A stretch of DNA of 6,758 nt, from positions 1 through 6,758 of the forward strand of contig JAGGWL010000279.1 in NCBI GenBank assembly GCA_021157555.1, in the 5' to 3' direction. The notes under the pieces were generated by a model. That model was given only the letters and a program-made list of their open reading frames with translations, made no database searches and was not told the origin of the DNA. Numbering within the stretch: position 1 is the stretch's first letter; the number at the start of each line of letters is the position of its first letter. Of this stretch, positions 1-5,978 are shown one piece after another. This DNA comes from Deltaproteobacteria bacterium (lineage in GTDB: Bacteria > Desulfobacterota > Desulfobacteria > Desulfobacterales > BuS5). The position numbers and the translations under genes were made by a program.

Positions 1-1127
1 CTGGCCAGTATTTCAGCCGCTATTTTCCTTTTTGCGGATAATTCATTTGCCAGCACTGCCAGCAATCGGTGAAGTTCTTTTACTCTTTTTTCCGTGTTAA
101 TTATATTGCCCGATATGTTGTCAGCCTCATTCAGTTTTTTATCTATCTTGCCAAGAAAAGAAAAAACAGCTTCAAGTGTGCCCCCATATTTACGCTTCAG
201 TTTATGCAGTAAGTCAATCCGTTCTTCCACTTCTTCAAGATTCGTATCATCTGTATGAATGCCTGCAATATAAGACCTGAGTTCTTCCACTACATCTTCA
301 ATCTGCAATGCAGCGCTTGCCAGCCTTTTAGTTTGTATAGACAGTCTTTCATCAACACTGCCCAACTTGCTTAAGTCTTTTTCAACTTCCACAAGCCTTT
401 CTACAACAGCGCCTTCGCCCGTATATAATACTGCAAGGCCATTGTTAACAGAGCGGAGCAGTTCTGCCCTGTTTTTAAGGCGCATCCTTTTCTGCTCCAG
501 CTCTGCATCTTCATTGTTTTTTATGGAAGCTTTTAAAAGCTCCTTTTTTTGAAATTCAAGCAGTTTGATCTGTTCAGAGTGCCGTGTTTTAGAAATTTTC
601 AGATTACGCAACTTTTTAATCATAGGCAATATTTCATTAAAACACTGTGAGAGATTCTCTCGAAGTGCCGTAAGCTCACCGAACTGATCAAGAATTAATA
701 AATGCTCTTCTTCTTTTAAAAGTCTTTGATGTGCGTGTTGTCCGGATATAGTGGCAATATTGGCTGTTACCGAATGCAGCATCCTGATAGTTGCAGCATG
801 TCCGTTGAGATAAACTCTGTGCTTATTATTACGTGATATAATTCTTCTGATTAAAAGCGTTTCATCTGTGCTAAAGCCCAGGTTGGCAAGAATTTTGGCC
901 GCATGGCTATCCGGAGCGATTTGAAATAAGGCCTCAAGTTCAGCCGTATCTGAGTCGGTTCGTATAAGTGCCGGTACAGCCCGGCTGCCTAATAAAAGAT
1001 TGACGGCATTTATAATAATAGATTTACCGGCGCCTGTTTCACCACTGAGAATCGTCAGGCCGGTAGAAAATATAATATGCAGATCATTGATGATGGCAAA
1101 ATTTTTTATGGATAGTTCCAGAAGCAT
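1..1127 (-). CDS. recN: DNA repair ATPase RecN, N-terminal ~375 residues (3' end beyond window)
   Basis: RecN is an SMC-like ATPase that acts early in recombinational repair of double-strand breaks in the cytoplasm. The reading frame is open from the ATG at 1127 to the left edge. The protein begins MLLELSIKNFAI, close to the usual RecN start, and has a Walker A motif GETGAGKS at residues 29-36. The family's R-R-x-I and V-Y-L-N-G stretch lies at about 94-109 and the GQHxHQ Q-loop motif at about 129-134. A long Lys/Glu-rich helical coiled-coil region follows, containing the typical LLHKLKRKYG motif. About 375 residues are visible; the family is usually about 550-570, so the second coiled-coil arm, signature and Walker B are outside the window. 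An in-frame TAG lies five codons upstream, which supports this start, but no good Shine-Dalgarno sequence precedes it. It lies 95 bases downstream of the USP-like gene on the same strand. No clear LexA-type operator was recognised. Confidence 0.95.
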   Translation of the reverse strand, partial: MLLELSIKNFAIINDLHIIFSTGLTILSGETGAGKSIIINAVNLLLGSRAVPALIRTDSDTAELEALFQIAPDSHAAKILANLGFSTDETLLIRRIISRNNKHRVYLNGHAATIRMLHSVTANIATISGQHAHQRLLKEEEHLLILDQFGELTALRENLSQCFNEILPMIKKLRNLKISKTRHSEQIKLLEFQKKELLKASIKNNEDAELEQKRMRLKNRAELLRSVNNGLAVLYTGEGAVVERLVEVEKDLSKLGSVDERLSIQTKRLASAALQIEDVVEELRSYIAGIHTDDTNLEEVEERIDLLHKLKRKYGGTLEAVFSFLGKIDKKLNEADNISGNIINTEKRVKELHRLLAVLANELSAKRKIAAEILA

Positions 1128-1151
1128 GAGAAGCAGGTACTACAATGGCAG

Positions 1152-1179
1152 GTTATATTTGTTTTGTAATTATTTGAAA
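1152..1179 (-). promoter_or_regulatory. weak candidate promoter for recN
   Basis: On the minus strand, TTTCAA (1179-1174) and TATAAC (1157-1152) are separated by 16 bases. The -10 half matches the sigma-70 consensus at five of six positions; the -35 half matches poorly (about three of six). It would place transcription start some 15-20 bases before the recN ATG, which would also fit the lack of a Shine-Dalgarno sequence there. In A+T-rich DNA such matches arise often by chance, so this is only a suggestion. Confidence 0.2.
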
Positions 1180-1197
1180 GTGACCTTTCCACAGAGA

Positions 1198-1213
1198 TAT
1201 GGTTGAAACCATA
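1198..1213. repeat. inverted repeat TATGGTT-GA-AACCATA between the USP-like gene and recN
   Basis: A perfect 7-base inverted repeat with a 2-base centre lies just after the stop codon of the USP-like gene (on the minus strand it follows the stop by about 9 bases). As RNA it could form a short hairpin with an effective four-base loop. No run of U follows, so it is a poor intrinsic terminator. It could be a weak attenuator, an RNA-stabilising 3' hairpin, or a protein-binding site in front of recN. The repeat itself is directly visible; the role is a guess. Confidence 0.5.
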
Positions 1214-1222
1214 CTATCCAGG

Positions 1223-1669
1223 TTATTTTGATTTTAACACCACAACAGCCGTTTCATCAAGAGCTCTGACAAGTTTAATACTGATATCACCCAGCACAAA
1301 CTCTTCAGATTTGGACATCTTTCTTCTGCCGATCATTACCATTTTATAATGATTTTTTTTGAACTGGTCAATAATTCCTTCAGTAACACTTGAATACTGT
1401 TCTGTTGTTATTTTTATTCTTGTCTGGTCTTCAAGAAAACCATTATCAATAAGTTTTTTTCTGGCCCCCTCTAAAAATTTTTTTATCTTGGGAAGTCTTT
1501 CCTTTGTAAACTTTTTCCCCATAAGCTCTTCTTCGGCTGATGCCTTTTGGAATATATGAAGTAGAGTAATATCAACATTTTCAGGATTCAATCCGCTATT
1601 AATCAGATAATCTATGGCCATATGTGATATAATAGATTCATTTAAAGCTACGAGAATTGTATTTTTCAA
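1223..1669 (-). CDS. universal stress protein (UspA) family protein with altered nucleotide-binding loop
   Basis: This is a single-domain cytoplasmic protein of the UspA fold, about 148 residues, the usual length for the family. From the chosen TTG start it begins LKNTILVALNES (initiator read as Met), the typical first strand, where most USPs have NILVAVDGS. The C-terminal part ends with the usual final strand ETAVVVLK. In ATP-binding USPs the loop reads G-2X-G-9X-G-(S/T). Here it reads GRRKMSKSEEFVLGD, with Lys at the second Gly position and Asp after the last Gly, so ATP binding is doubtful. The TTG at 1669 is preferred because it lies 20 bases after the upstream stop, follows a G-rich ribosome-binding stretch (AGGAACGGGGGG), and gives a standard N-terminus. 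An ATG at 1711 would add 14 residues not expected in the family and overlap the kinase-like gene. It is the third gene of the GAF/kinase-like/USP operon. Its ligand and partner are unknown. Confidence 0.85.
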   Translation of the reverse strand: MKNTILVALNESIISHMAIDYLINSGLNPENVDITLLHIFQKASAEEELMGKKFTKERLPKIKKFLEGARKKLIDNGFLEDQTRIKITTEQYSSVTEGIIDQFKKNHYKMVMIGRRKMSKSEEFVLGDISIKLVRALDETAVVVLKSK

Positions 1670-1689
1670 AACCGTCCCCCCGTTCCTAA

Positions 1690-2595
1690 TCAAAAAATTG
1701 TGTATATACATCTGTTTAAATCTTCAATTAATTCATCTGCAATTTCATAAAATACACTTGTTCCACTGGAGAAATGCATAAGGATATCATTAAGTATGCC
1801 TGGGATATAAGGATATAATTTTTTAAGATTTAACAGCCTGGACGGATCAAGAAGCGAAAAATCATCTATGGTTATTCTATCCTCCAGGTCCCCGTAGTGT
1901 AATGCATCATGCGTTATTGAATAATAAAGATGAAAACCTTTCCCGATCGCGTATAGTAAAATGTTGCACATCCCGAATAGATCTAAACTGAATGGATTTT
2001 CAGGGGCAGAATAATCATAGTCAAAATCAATCCAAACATAGTTTCCGGTATCGTTTTCAATAATAATATGATCGTTTCTGATATCTCCATGCCTGAATCC
2101 ATTTATGTGAAGAAAACGTATTGATTCAAAAGCCTTTACCAATCGTTTAATAATAACAGGAAGCAATGTATGAAAATATTCTTCGTGTTTCATGTTCAAG
2201 GCTTCGATATAAACAAAAAAATTGGTTCCACGTATAATATCAAGTATCCTGACATTATTTCCTTTTGAATCTCTGGCTGAAGTTCCGTGCATAAAGAAGG
2301 GATGCTCATCTACCAGTTTTAAAATATCTGTTTCTTTGTCAGGATTTCTGAAACATTTTATTTTAACTCCACCAAGTGTAGTGTTAAAGGTTTCATGAAA
2401 AACCAGCTTTAAAATTTTTCTCTTATTGGTACTGGTCTCTATCGCCCTTTTGACCCAGAATTTGGGATCTTCAATACCAAACCTGAGCTCCTTTGCGTTT
2501 CCTATGACCTTATACTCTTTATTATCAAGTAATATTAAATCGTTAGAGTTTATTCCATAGAAATCGGTTGTATCTGTAATGATCCTGCCAGACAT
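1690..2595 (-). CDS. protein-kinase-like protein with atypical catalytic motifs
   Basis: The 301-residue protein looks like a small-kinase fold. A possible strand-3 lysine is K63 (ILKLVF), the hinge is near VYIEALN at 128-134, the catalytic loop is HGDIRNDH at 169-176, and the metal-binding motif is IDFDYD at about 189-194. The sequence SLDLFGM (203-209) looks like the helix-F aspartate region. The HGD form of the catalytic loop resembles aminoglycoside-phosphotransferase and lipopolysaccharide-kinase-like families more than classic HRD kinases. Two residues differ from the norm: the metal-binding Asn of the loop is His176, and DFG is DFD. No clear glycine-rich loop is visible. There is no membrane segment, so it is probably cytoplasmic. 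The ATG directly follows the tandem TAG TAG stops of the GAF gene, with an AAGGA ribosome-binding site inside that gene, so the two are coupled. It could be an active Ser/Thr or small-molecule kinase, or a pseudokinase; the substrate is unknown. Confidence 0.7.
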   Translation of the reverse strand: MSGRIITDTTDFYGINSNDLILLDNKEYKVIGNAKELRFGIEDPKFWVKRAIETSTNKRKILKLVFHETFNTTLGGVKIKCFRNPDKETDILKLVDEHPFFMHGTSARDSKGNNVRILDIIRGTNFFVYIEALNMKHEEYFHTLLPVIIKRLVKAFESIRFLHINGFRHGDIRNDHIIIENDTGNYVWIDFDYDYSAPENPFSLDLFGMCNILLYAIGKGFHLYYSITHDALHYGDLEDRITIDDFSLLDPSRLLNLKKLYPYIPGILNDILMHFSSGTSVFYEIADELIEDLNRCIYTIF

Positions 2596-2598
2596 CTA

Positions 2599-3165
2599 CT
2601 AAAGTCCTTCTATAATATAAGGCGGAAGATTATCCATAGCCGCTTTTATGGTATCTATGAAGTTTTTCATTCCATTGATTTCGATTCTCAGCCCCAGTTG
2701 CTGTAACAGCACTTTAATTGATTCAATATCATCTTCGTGTATTAATATTTCCTCGCTATTATAACATTTAAGAAGCCCTATAATTGAGTTTTTGCATTTA
2801 ATAGGCAGCGAGATCATGGCGACAATCCCTTCTTTTTTTGCTGCATCAGCATATTTTACTCTTTTATCATTTTCAAGGTTTATATATAAGGCTATATCAC
2901 CTTTTAGAAATGTATCAAGGTCATCGTTAATATATATAGAGCCTTTATCTAAATATTCATCGCTTAAGCCATAACTGTTTATGCGAAATAATTCTTTTTC
3001 TTTATCATCATAAAGCAGGACACTGCCGCCTTTAAACCCGAATGTGCGGCAAACCCCTTCCACAAGATGCTGAAACAGCAGGTTCATGCTCTCATATGTT
3101 GAAATGGCGCGACTTATGGTTCTATATTCCCGTAAATAAAATTTTCTTTCATTTTTGTTTTTCAT
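2599..3165 (-). CDS. single GAF-domain protein, probable small-ligand sensor
   Basis: This 188-residue soluble protein consists of one GAF domain at about residues 25-165, flanked by an N-terminal basic helix and a C-terminal helix. Features typical of GAF domains are the leading helix (ESMNLLFQHLVEGVCRTFG), the strand GGSVLLYDDKEKELF, the central KKEGIVAMISLPIKCKNSIIGLLKCYN block and the final helix DIESIKVLLQQLGLRIE. GAF domains bind cyclic nucleotides, haem, metals or other small molecules; nothing here identifies the ligand. No output domain such as a kinase, GGDEF or helix-turn-helix is attached, so it probably acts through a partner, most simply the kinase-like protein encoded 3 bases downstream. 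The start is well supported: AAGGAG lies at 3179-3174, 8 bases before the ATG. The gene ends in two consecutive TAG codons. It is the first gene of the leftward operon. Local G+C is low. Confidence 0.85.
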   Translation of the reverse strand: MKNKNERKFYLREYRTISRAISTYESMNLLFQHLVEGVCRTFGFKGGSVLLYDDKEKELFRINSYGLSDEYLDKGSIYINDDLDTFLKGDIALYINLENDKRVKYADAAKKEGIVAMISLPIKCKNSIIGLLKCYNSEEILIHEDDIESIKVLLQQLGLRIEINGMKNFIDTIKAAMDNLPPYIIEGL

Positions 3166-3173
3166 TTCAGCTT

Positions 3174-3184
3174 CTCCTTAGGAG
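3174..3184. repeat. short palindrome overlapping the GAF gene ribosome-binding site
   Basis: CTCCT-T-AGGAG is a perfect 5-1-5 inverted repeat. One arm is the AAGGAG ribosome-binding site of the GAF gene on the minus strand. The loop is too short for the full stem, but a partial hairpin or pairing with other RNA could mask the site. It may equally be chance. Confidence 0.35.
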
Positions 3185-3187
3185 CGG

Positions 3188-3203
3188 GGAAATATATATT
3201 TCC
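3188..3203. promoter_or_regulatory. 16-base perfect palindrome, operator candidate upstream of the GAF gene
   Basis: GGAAATATATATTTCC reads the same on both strands without mismatch. It lies 22 bases before the GAF gene start, where a repressor of the leftward operon could bind near the transcription start. It could also form a leader hairpin in the transcript. The symmetry is directly visible; binding by any protein is inference, and A+T-rich palindromes do occur by chance. Confidence 0.4.
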
Positions 3204-3236
3204 AATTTTTTTGATCTATAATTTTATTAACACTCA

Positions 3237-3249
3237 TGCCTGGCAGGCA
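3237..3249. promoter_or_regulatory. 13-base palindrome TGCCTGGCAGGCA, operator candidate in the divergent spacer
   Basis: This is a perfect 6-1-6 inverted repeat, and it is rich in G+C within a very A+T-rich spacer, so it stands out more than its A+T-only neighbours. On the minus strand it lies between TTGTGC and TAATAA, a poor -35/-10 pair spaced by 17 bases; if that pair were a promoter for the GAF operon, the palindrome would sit in its spacer. The position suits a regulator controlling one or both divergent operons. No known regulator consensus was recognised. Confidence 0.4.
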
Positions 3250-3261
3250 CAAGAAAAAATG

Positions 3262-3280
3262 AAAAAGAGTTTCTCTTTTT
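3262..3280. repeat. 8-base hairpin-forming inverted repeat in the divergent spacer
   Basis: AAAAAGAG-TTT-CTCTTTTT is a perfect 8-base stem with a 3-base loop. It lies between two diverging genes rather than after one, so a normal terminator role is unlikely, although the U-rich 3' arm on the plus strand would suit a weak one. It could be bent A-tract DNA or a regulator site. Confidence 0.45.
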
Positions 3281-3345
3281 TATAAAAACAAATCGCTAAT
3301 TGAGAATCGACAACCGTGAATGGTAAGGAACGGGTACGAATTTTA

Positions 3346-3372
3346 TTGTATGATTACTGATTTTATTATAAT
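3346..3372 (+). promoter_or_regulatory. candidate sigma-70 promoter for the CBS gene
   Basis: A perfect -10 hexamer TATAAT lies at 3367-3372, about 75 bases before the CBS gene. The best -35 options are TTGTAT at 3346-3351 (spacer 15, short) or TTATTG at 3343-3348 (spacer 18). The surrounding DNA is so A+T-rich that the match is only moderately informative. The spacer holds no other gene that I can support. Confidence 0.3.
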
Positions 3373-3446
3373 CTCTTCATTAATATTATTTTGTCCTTAT
3401 TATTTAGGGCTTCTTCTAAATTTTTCAATCTTTAAAGGAGATTATC

Positions 3447-4001
3447 ATGGAAAAGGTTATAGTAAAGGATATGATGGTGCCGCTCACCGGGTTTGTTACT
3501 GTTTCAGAAGATGATTCTTTCTTTGATGCTGTTCAAGCTTTGAAGAAGGCAGTTGACGTTCATGGCGGAATTAAATCTCAGCGAAGGGCTATTCTTGTTT
3601 CCGATAAAGATGGAAAAGTAGTGGGTAAGGTCAGCCAGTTGGATATCATTAGAGCGTTGGAACCTAAATATGATCAGATGGATTCTTCTCGCTCTATGTC
3701 CCGTTTTGGCTTTAATGCAAAATTTATAAGTACCATGTTTGAACAGTTTAATCTTTGGAATAAACCATTGGATGAGATTTGTCGAAAAGCGTCTCGGATT
3801 AAAATTAAACAGTTTATGTATACGCTTACCGAGGGAGAATATGTTGATCAGGATGATTCGCTAAATAAAGCAGTCCATAAGTTGGTTATAGGTTCTCATC
3901 AATCTCTTCTTGTTACAAAAGAGAAAGAGATTGTAGGTATTCTTCGTTTGAAAGATCTATTTGAAGAAGTTTGCGACAGGTTGGATGCCTGTGAATTATA
4001 A
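3447..4001 (+). CDS. two-CBS-domain protein, probable nucleotide-sensing regulator
   Basis: This 184-residue soluble protein carries two CBS motifs forming one Bateman module: CBS1 at about residues 6-72 (VKDMMVPL ... AILVSDKDGKVVGKVSQLDIIRAL) and CBS2 at about 120-176 (IKQFMYTL ... SLLVTKEKEIVGILRLKDLFEEV). CBS pairs usually bind adenine nucleotides such as AMP, ATP or SAM and act as energy or metabolite sensors. The linker of about 50 residues between the two (roughly 72-120) is longer than in minimal modules and contains an amphipathic, aromatic stretch (FISTMFEQFNLWNKPL) that may contact a partner. No catalytic or DNA-binding domain is attached. AAAGGAG at 3434-3440, 6 bases before the ATG, fixes the start. 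It lies 61 bases before the transporter genes with no terminator seen, so it may be co-transcribed with them, and it diverges from the GAF/kinase-like/USP operon. Its target is unknown. Confidence 0.9.
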   Translation: MEKVIVKDMMVPLTGFVTVSEDDSFFDAVQALKKAVDVHGGIKSQRRAILVSDKDGKVVGKVSQLDIIRALEPKYDQMDSSRSMSRFGFNAKFISTMFEQFNLWNKPLDEICRKASRIKIKQFMYTLTEGEYVDQDDSLNKAVHKLVIGSHQSLLVTKEKEIVGILRLKDLFEEVCDRLDACEL

Positions 4002-4062
4002 ATGACGGAGATCATTAATGCCCTGGGATCTTTGACTTCTTTCACAAAAGGAGAGGAAGCTG

Positions 4063-5214
4063 ATGCAGTTAAGCAGGTTAAAAAATGCCCGGATCCGACA
4101 GCTTAAAGCTATGGATGGTGTTATAAGGCTTAAGAGTTTCGGCGATTGGACAATCAATGCTCTTCGGGATACAGCCGAAATACTGGAGCAGTTTTCCCGG
4201 GCAAGCCGCAACGTATCCATACATTGGGATGTTTCCGATGTCTTGCGTGTTGACTCGGCAGGCATGATGCTTTTCATTCACTATTACGATCTGTTGAATT
4301 CAAACAACTGCTCCATTGAAGTCACTGGAACAAAGAGTGAACATGAAAAGATGTATCGGCTGCTGCGAGAGTATGCACCCGGACATCCTGTGGCCAAGTC
4401 CGCTTTCCCCTCCCGCTTCCTGAAGCTTTTGAACGACATAGGCAAAATCACAGTGGCCTTTGTATTGGATATGGCGGCACTCCTCTCTTTTATCGGCGAA
4501 ATCTTTATAATCTTTCTTGACTCGTTCCTGCACCCGCTTTCCATCCGCTTTGGCACAATTGTCAAGAATATTGAAGAAGCCGGTGTACGTGCAATGCCCA
4601 TTGTTGCGCTGACCAGTTTCCTGATCGGGGTGGTGATCGCCTATCAGGGGGCTGTGCAGCTTGAGAAGTTCGGCGCTCATATCTTTATTGTGGACATGAT
4701 CAGCATCTCAATCACCAGAGAACTCGCCCCACTTATCACTGCTATAGTCGTGGCCGGCCGTACAGGTTCCTCGTATACAGCTCAACTTGGCGTGATGAAA
4801 ATAACCGAAGAGATTGACGCCATGCGAACCATGGGATTTGATCCCCACCGGTTTCTGGTGCTGCCGCGCATAATTGCCTTGATGATCGTCTTGCCTTTAA
4901 TGATTTTTTTTGCCGATATCGTCGGGATCCTTGCCGGTATGTTCATCTCTCATACCCACCTGCACATCTCTTATGCCGAATTTCTCCACCGGCTGCAGTC
5001 CGTTCTCGAGGTAAAGCATGTATGGATCGGTCTTTGTAAAGGTCCTTTTTTCGCGTTGCTTATCGCCGTCGTCAGTTGCTTCCGTGGTTTTCAGGTCTCT
5101 AAAAGTACGGAAAGCATAGGACGTTATACTACCATAAGTGTTGTCAATGCTATTTTTCTGGTGATCGCAAGTGACGCACTTTTTTCAGTATTATTAACGG
5201 AGTTTGGGATTTGA
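4063..5214 (+). CDS. mlaE: MlaE-type ABC permease with N-terminal STAS (MlaB-like) domain fused
   Basis: This is the inner-membrane permease of an Mla/MCE lipid transporter. The 383-residue protein is a fusion. Residues about 18-108 form a STAS domain, with the MlaB-like signature VDSAG at 63-67. Residues about 125-383 form the MlaE domain (E. coli MlaE is about 260 residues). The permease part shows the interfacial amphipathic segment, FLIGVVIAYQGAVQL, the conserved TRELAPLITAIVVAGRTGSS block at 218-237, and the coupling region EEIDAMRTMGFDP (249-261) that contacts the ATPase. Several hydrophobic helices follow to the C-terminus. In E. coli MlaB is a separate STAS protein that stabilises MlaF; the fusion supplies it in cis. 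The start is supported by AGGAG at 4049-4053, 9 bases before the ATG. The last four bases overlap the ATPase start (TTGA). Local samples reach about 53% G+C, clearly above the genes to the left. Confidence 0.93.
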   Translation: MQLSRLKNARIRQLKAMDGVIRLKSFGDWTINALRDTAEILEQFSRASRNVSIHWDVSDVLRVDSAGMMLFIHYYDLLNSNNCSIEVTGTKSEHEKMYRLLREYAPGHPVAKSAFPSRFLKLLNDIGKITVAFVLDMAALLSFIGEIFIIFLDSFLHPLSIRFGTIVKNIEEAGVRAMPIVALTSFLIGVVIAYQGAVQLEKFGAHIFIVDMISISITRELAPLITAIVVAGRTGSSYTAQLGVMKITEEIDAMRTMGFDPHRFLVLPRIIALMIVLPLMIFFADIVGILAGMFISHTHLHISYAEFLHRLQSVLEVKHVWIGLCKGPFFALLIAVVSCFRGFQVSKSTESIGRYTTISVVNAIFLVIASDALFSVLLTEFGI

Positions 5215-5978
5215 GTAACACAGTTATCGCAGTATCGGATGTTGTGACCCGGTTTGGTCAAAACATCGTTCATGATGGAATCAGCCTGAGTGTAGGTCGG
5301 GGGGAGATTTACGGGCTTCTTGGCGGGAGCGGGTCAGGAAAATCAACATTACTGAAAGAGATGATCCTTCTCCTACGTCCGCAGTCCGGAGAGATAAAGA
5401 TTCTTAACCAAAACATTTTGACGCTTAGCCGTACCGATACAGCCATATTGAGACGGCAATGGGGCGTACTTTTCCAGGCCGGCGCACTCTATTCTTCACT
5501 CACTGTCGCGGAAAATGTCGGGATAAAGCTCAAGGAGTATACCGATCTTCCTCTGAGAATAGTCGATGATATCGTGCGGATGAAAATCAATATGGTTGGT
5601 CTTCCTGAACATGCCGCAGACCTTTATCCGGCGGAACTGAGCGGCGGCATGATCAAACGGGTTGCGTTGGCACGGGCACTGGCCATGGATCCCGAGCTCC
5701 TGTTTCTTGATGAACCGACATCGGGGCTGGATCCCATCGGCGCGGAGGCATTCGATAATCTGATCCTCAAACTGCGGGAGTTACTGGATTTAACTGTTGT
5801 AATGGTCACCCATGATCTTGATTCCATCTGGACCATCGTTGACCGTTTTTGCGTCCTTGGAGAAAAAAAAGTGGTCGCAGAAGGCACTCTTAATGAAGTT
5901 AAAGACAATTCTCACCCCGTTGTAAGGAATTTTTTCGGAGGGTCACGGGGACGCTTACGGAGCCGGAATGGAAAGTAA
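5211..5978 (+). CDS. mlaF: MlaF-like ABC transporter ATPase
   Basis: This ATPase powers the Mla-type lipid transporter from the cytoplasmic face, pairing with the MlaE permease. At 255 residues it is close to the usual length. All ABC motifs are present: Walker A GGSGSGKS at 38-45, Q-loop Gln89 in LFQAGALYSSLTV, signature LSGGM at 143-147 (Met in place of the usual Gln, as is common in MlaF), Walker B LLFLDEP at 163-169 with Glu168, D-loop SGLD at 171-174, and the switch His201 in VTHD. FQAGAL followed by SSLTV is typical of this subfamily. The start is TTG at 5211, overlapping the permease stop by four bases, with CGGAG at 5198-5202, 8 bases upstream. No ATG lies nearby in frame, and the TTG gives a normal N-terminus. 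The C-terminal end is basic (GGSRGRLRSRNGK) and overlaps the next gene by 11 bases. It appears fully functional. Confidence 0.95.
   Translation: MSNTVIAVSDVVTRFGQNIVHDGISLSVGRGEIYGLLGGSGSGKSTLLKEMILLLRPQSGEIKILNQNILTLSRTDTAILRRQWGVLFQAGALYSSLTVAENVGIKLKEYTDLPLRIVDDIVRMKINMVGLPEHAADLYPAELSGGMIKRVALARALAMDPELLFLDEPTSGLDPIGAEAFDNLILKLRELLDLTVVMVTHDLDSIWTIVDRFCVLGEKKVVAEGTLNEVKDNSHPVVRNFFGGSRGRLRSRNGK

Noticed and set aside
367..552. Plus-strand open frame rich in Ser and Leu opposite recN
   Set aside because: It is the antisense of RecN's coiled-coil region, and Ser/Leu-rich composition is the expected shadow of Lys/Glu-rich codons.
3241..3256. Possible sigma-54 promoter beginning TGGCAGGCAC
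   Set aside because: The -24 part partly matches TGGCAC but no GC of the -12 element (TTGCA) occurs at the required spacing.
3320..3514. Plus-strand open frame of 64 codons in the divergent spacer running into the CBS gene
   Set aside because: No ribosome site at its ATG, overlaps the CBS start in another frame, and the CBS gene has a strong ribosome site and full domain from 3447.
4002..4106. Small plus-strand frame of 34 codons starting directly after the CBS stop
   Set aside because: No ribosome-binding site, overlaps the permease start in another frame, and shows no recognisable motif; it is not a frameshifted piece of either neighbour.
4284..4680. Two long minus-strand open frames opposite the permease gene
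   Set aside because: They mirror the well-supported STAS-MlaE coding frame, have no recognisable domain and arise from its higher G+C content.
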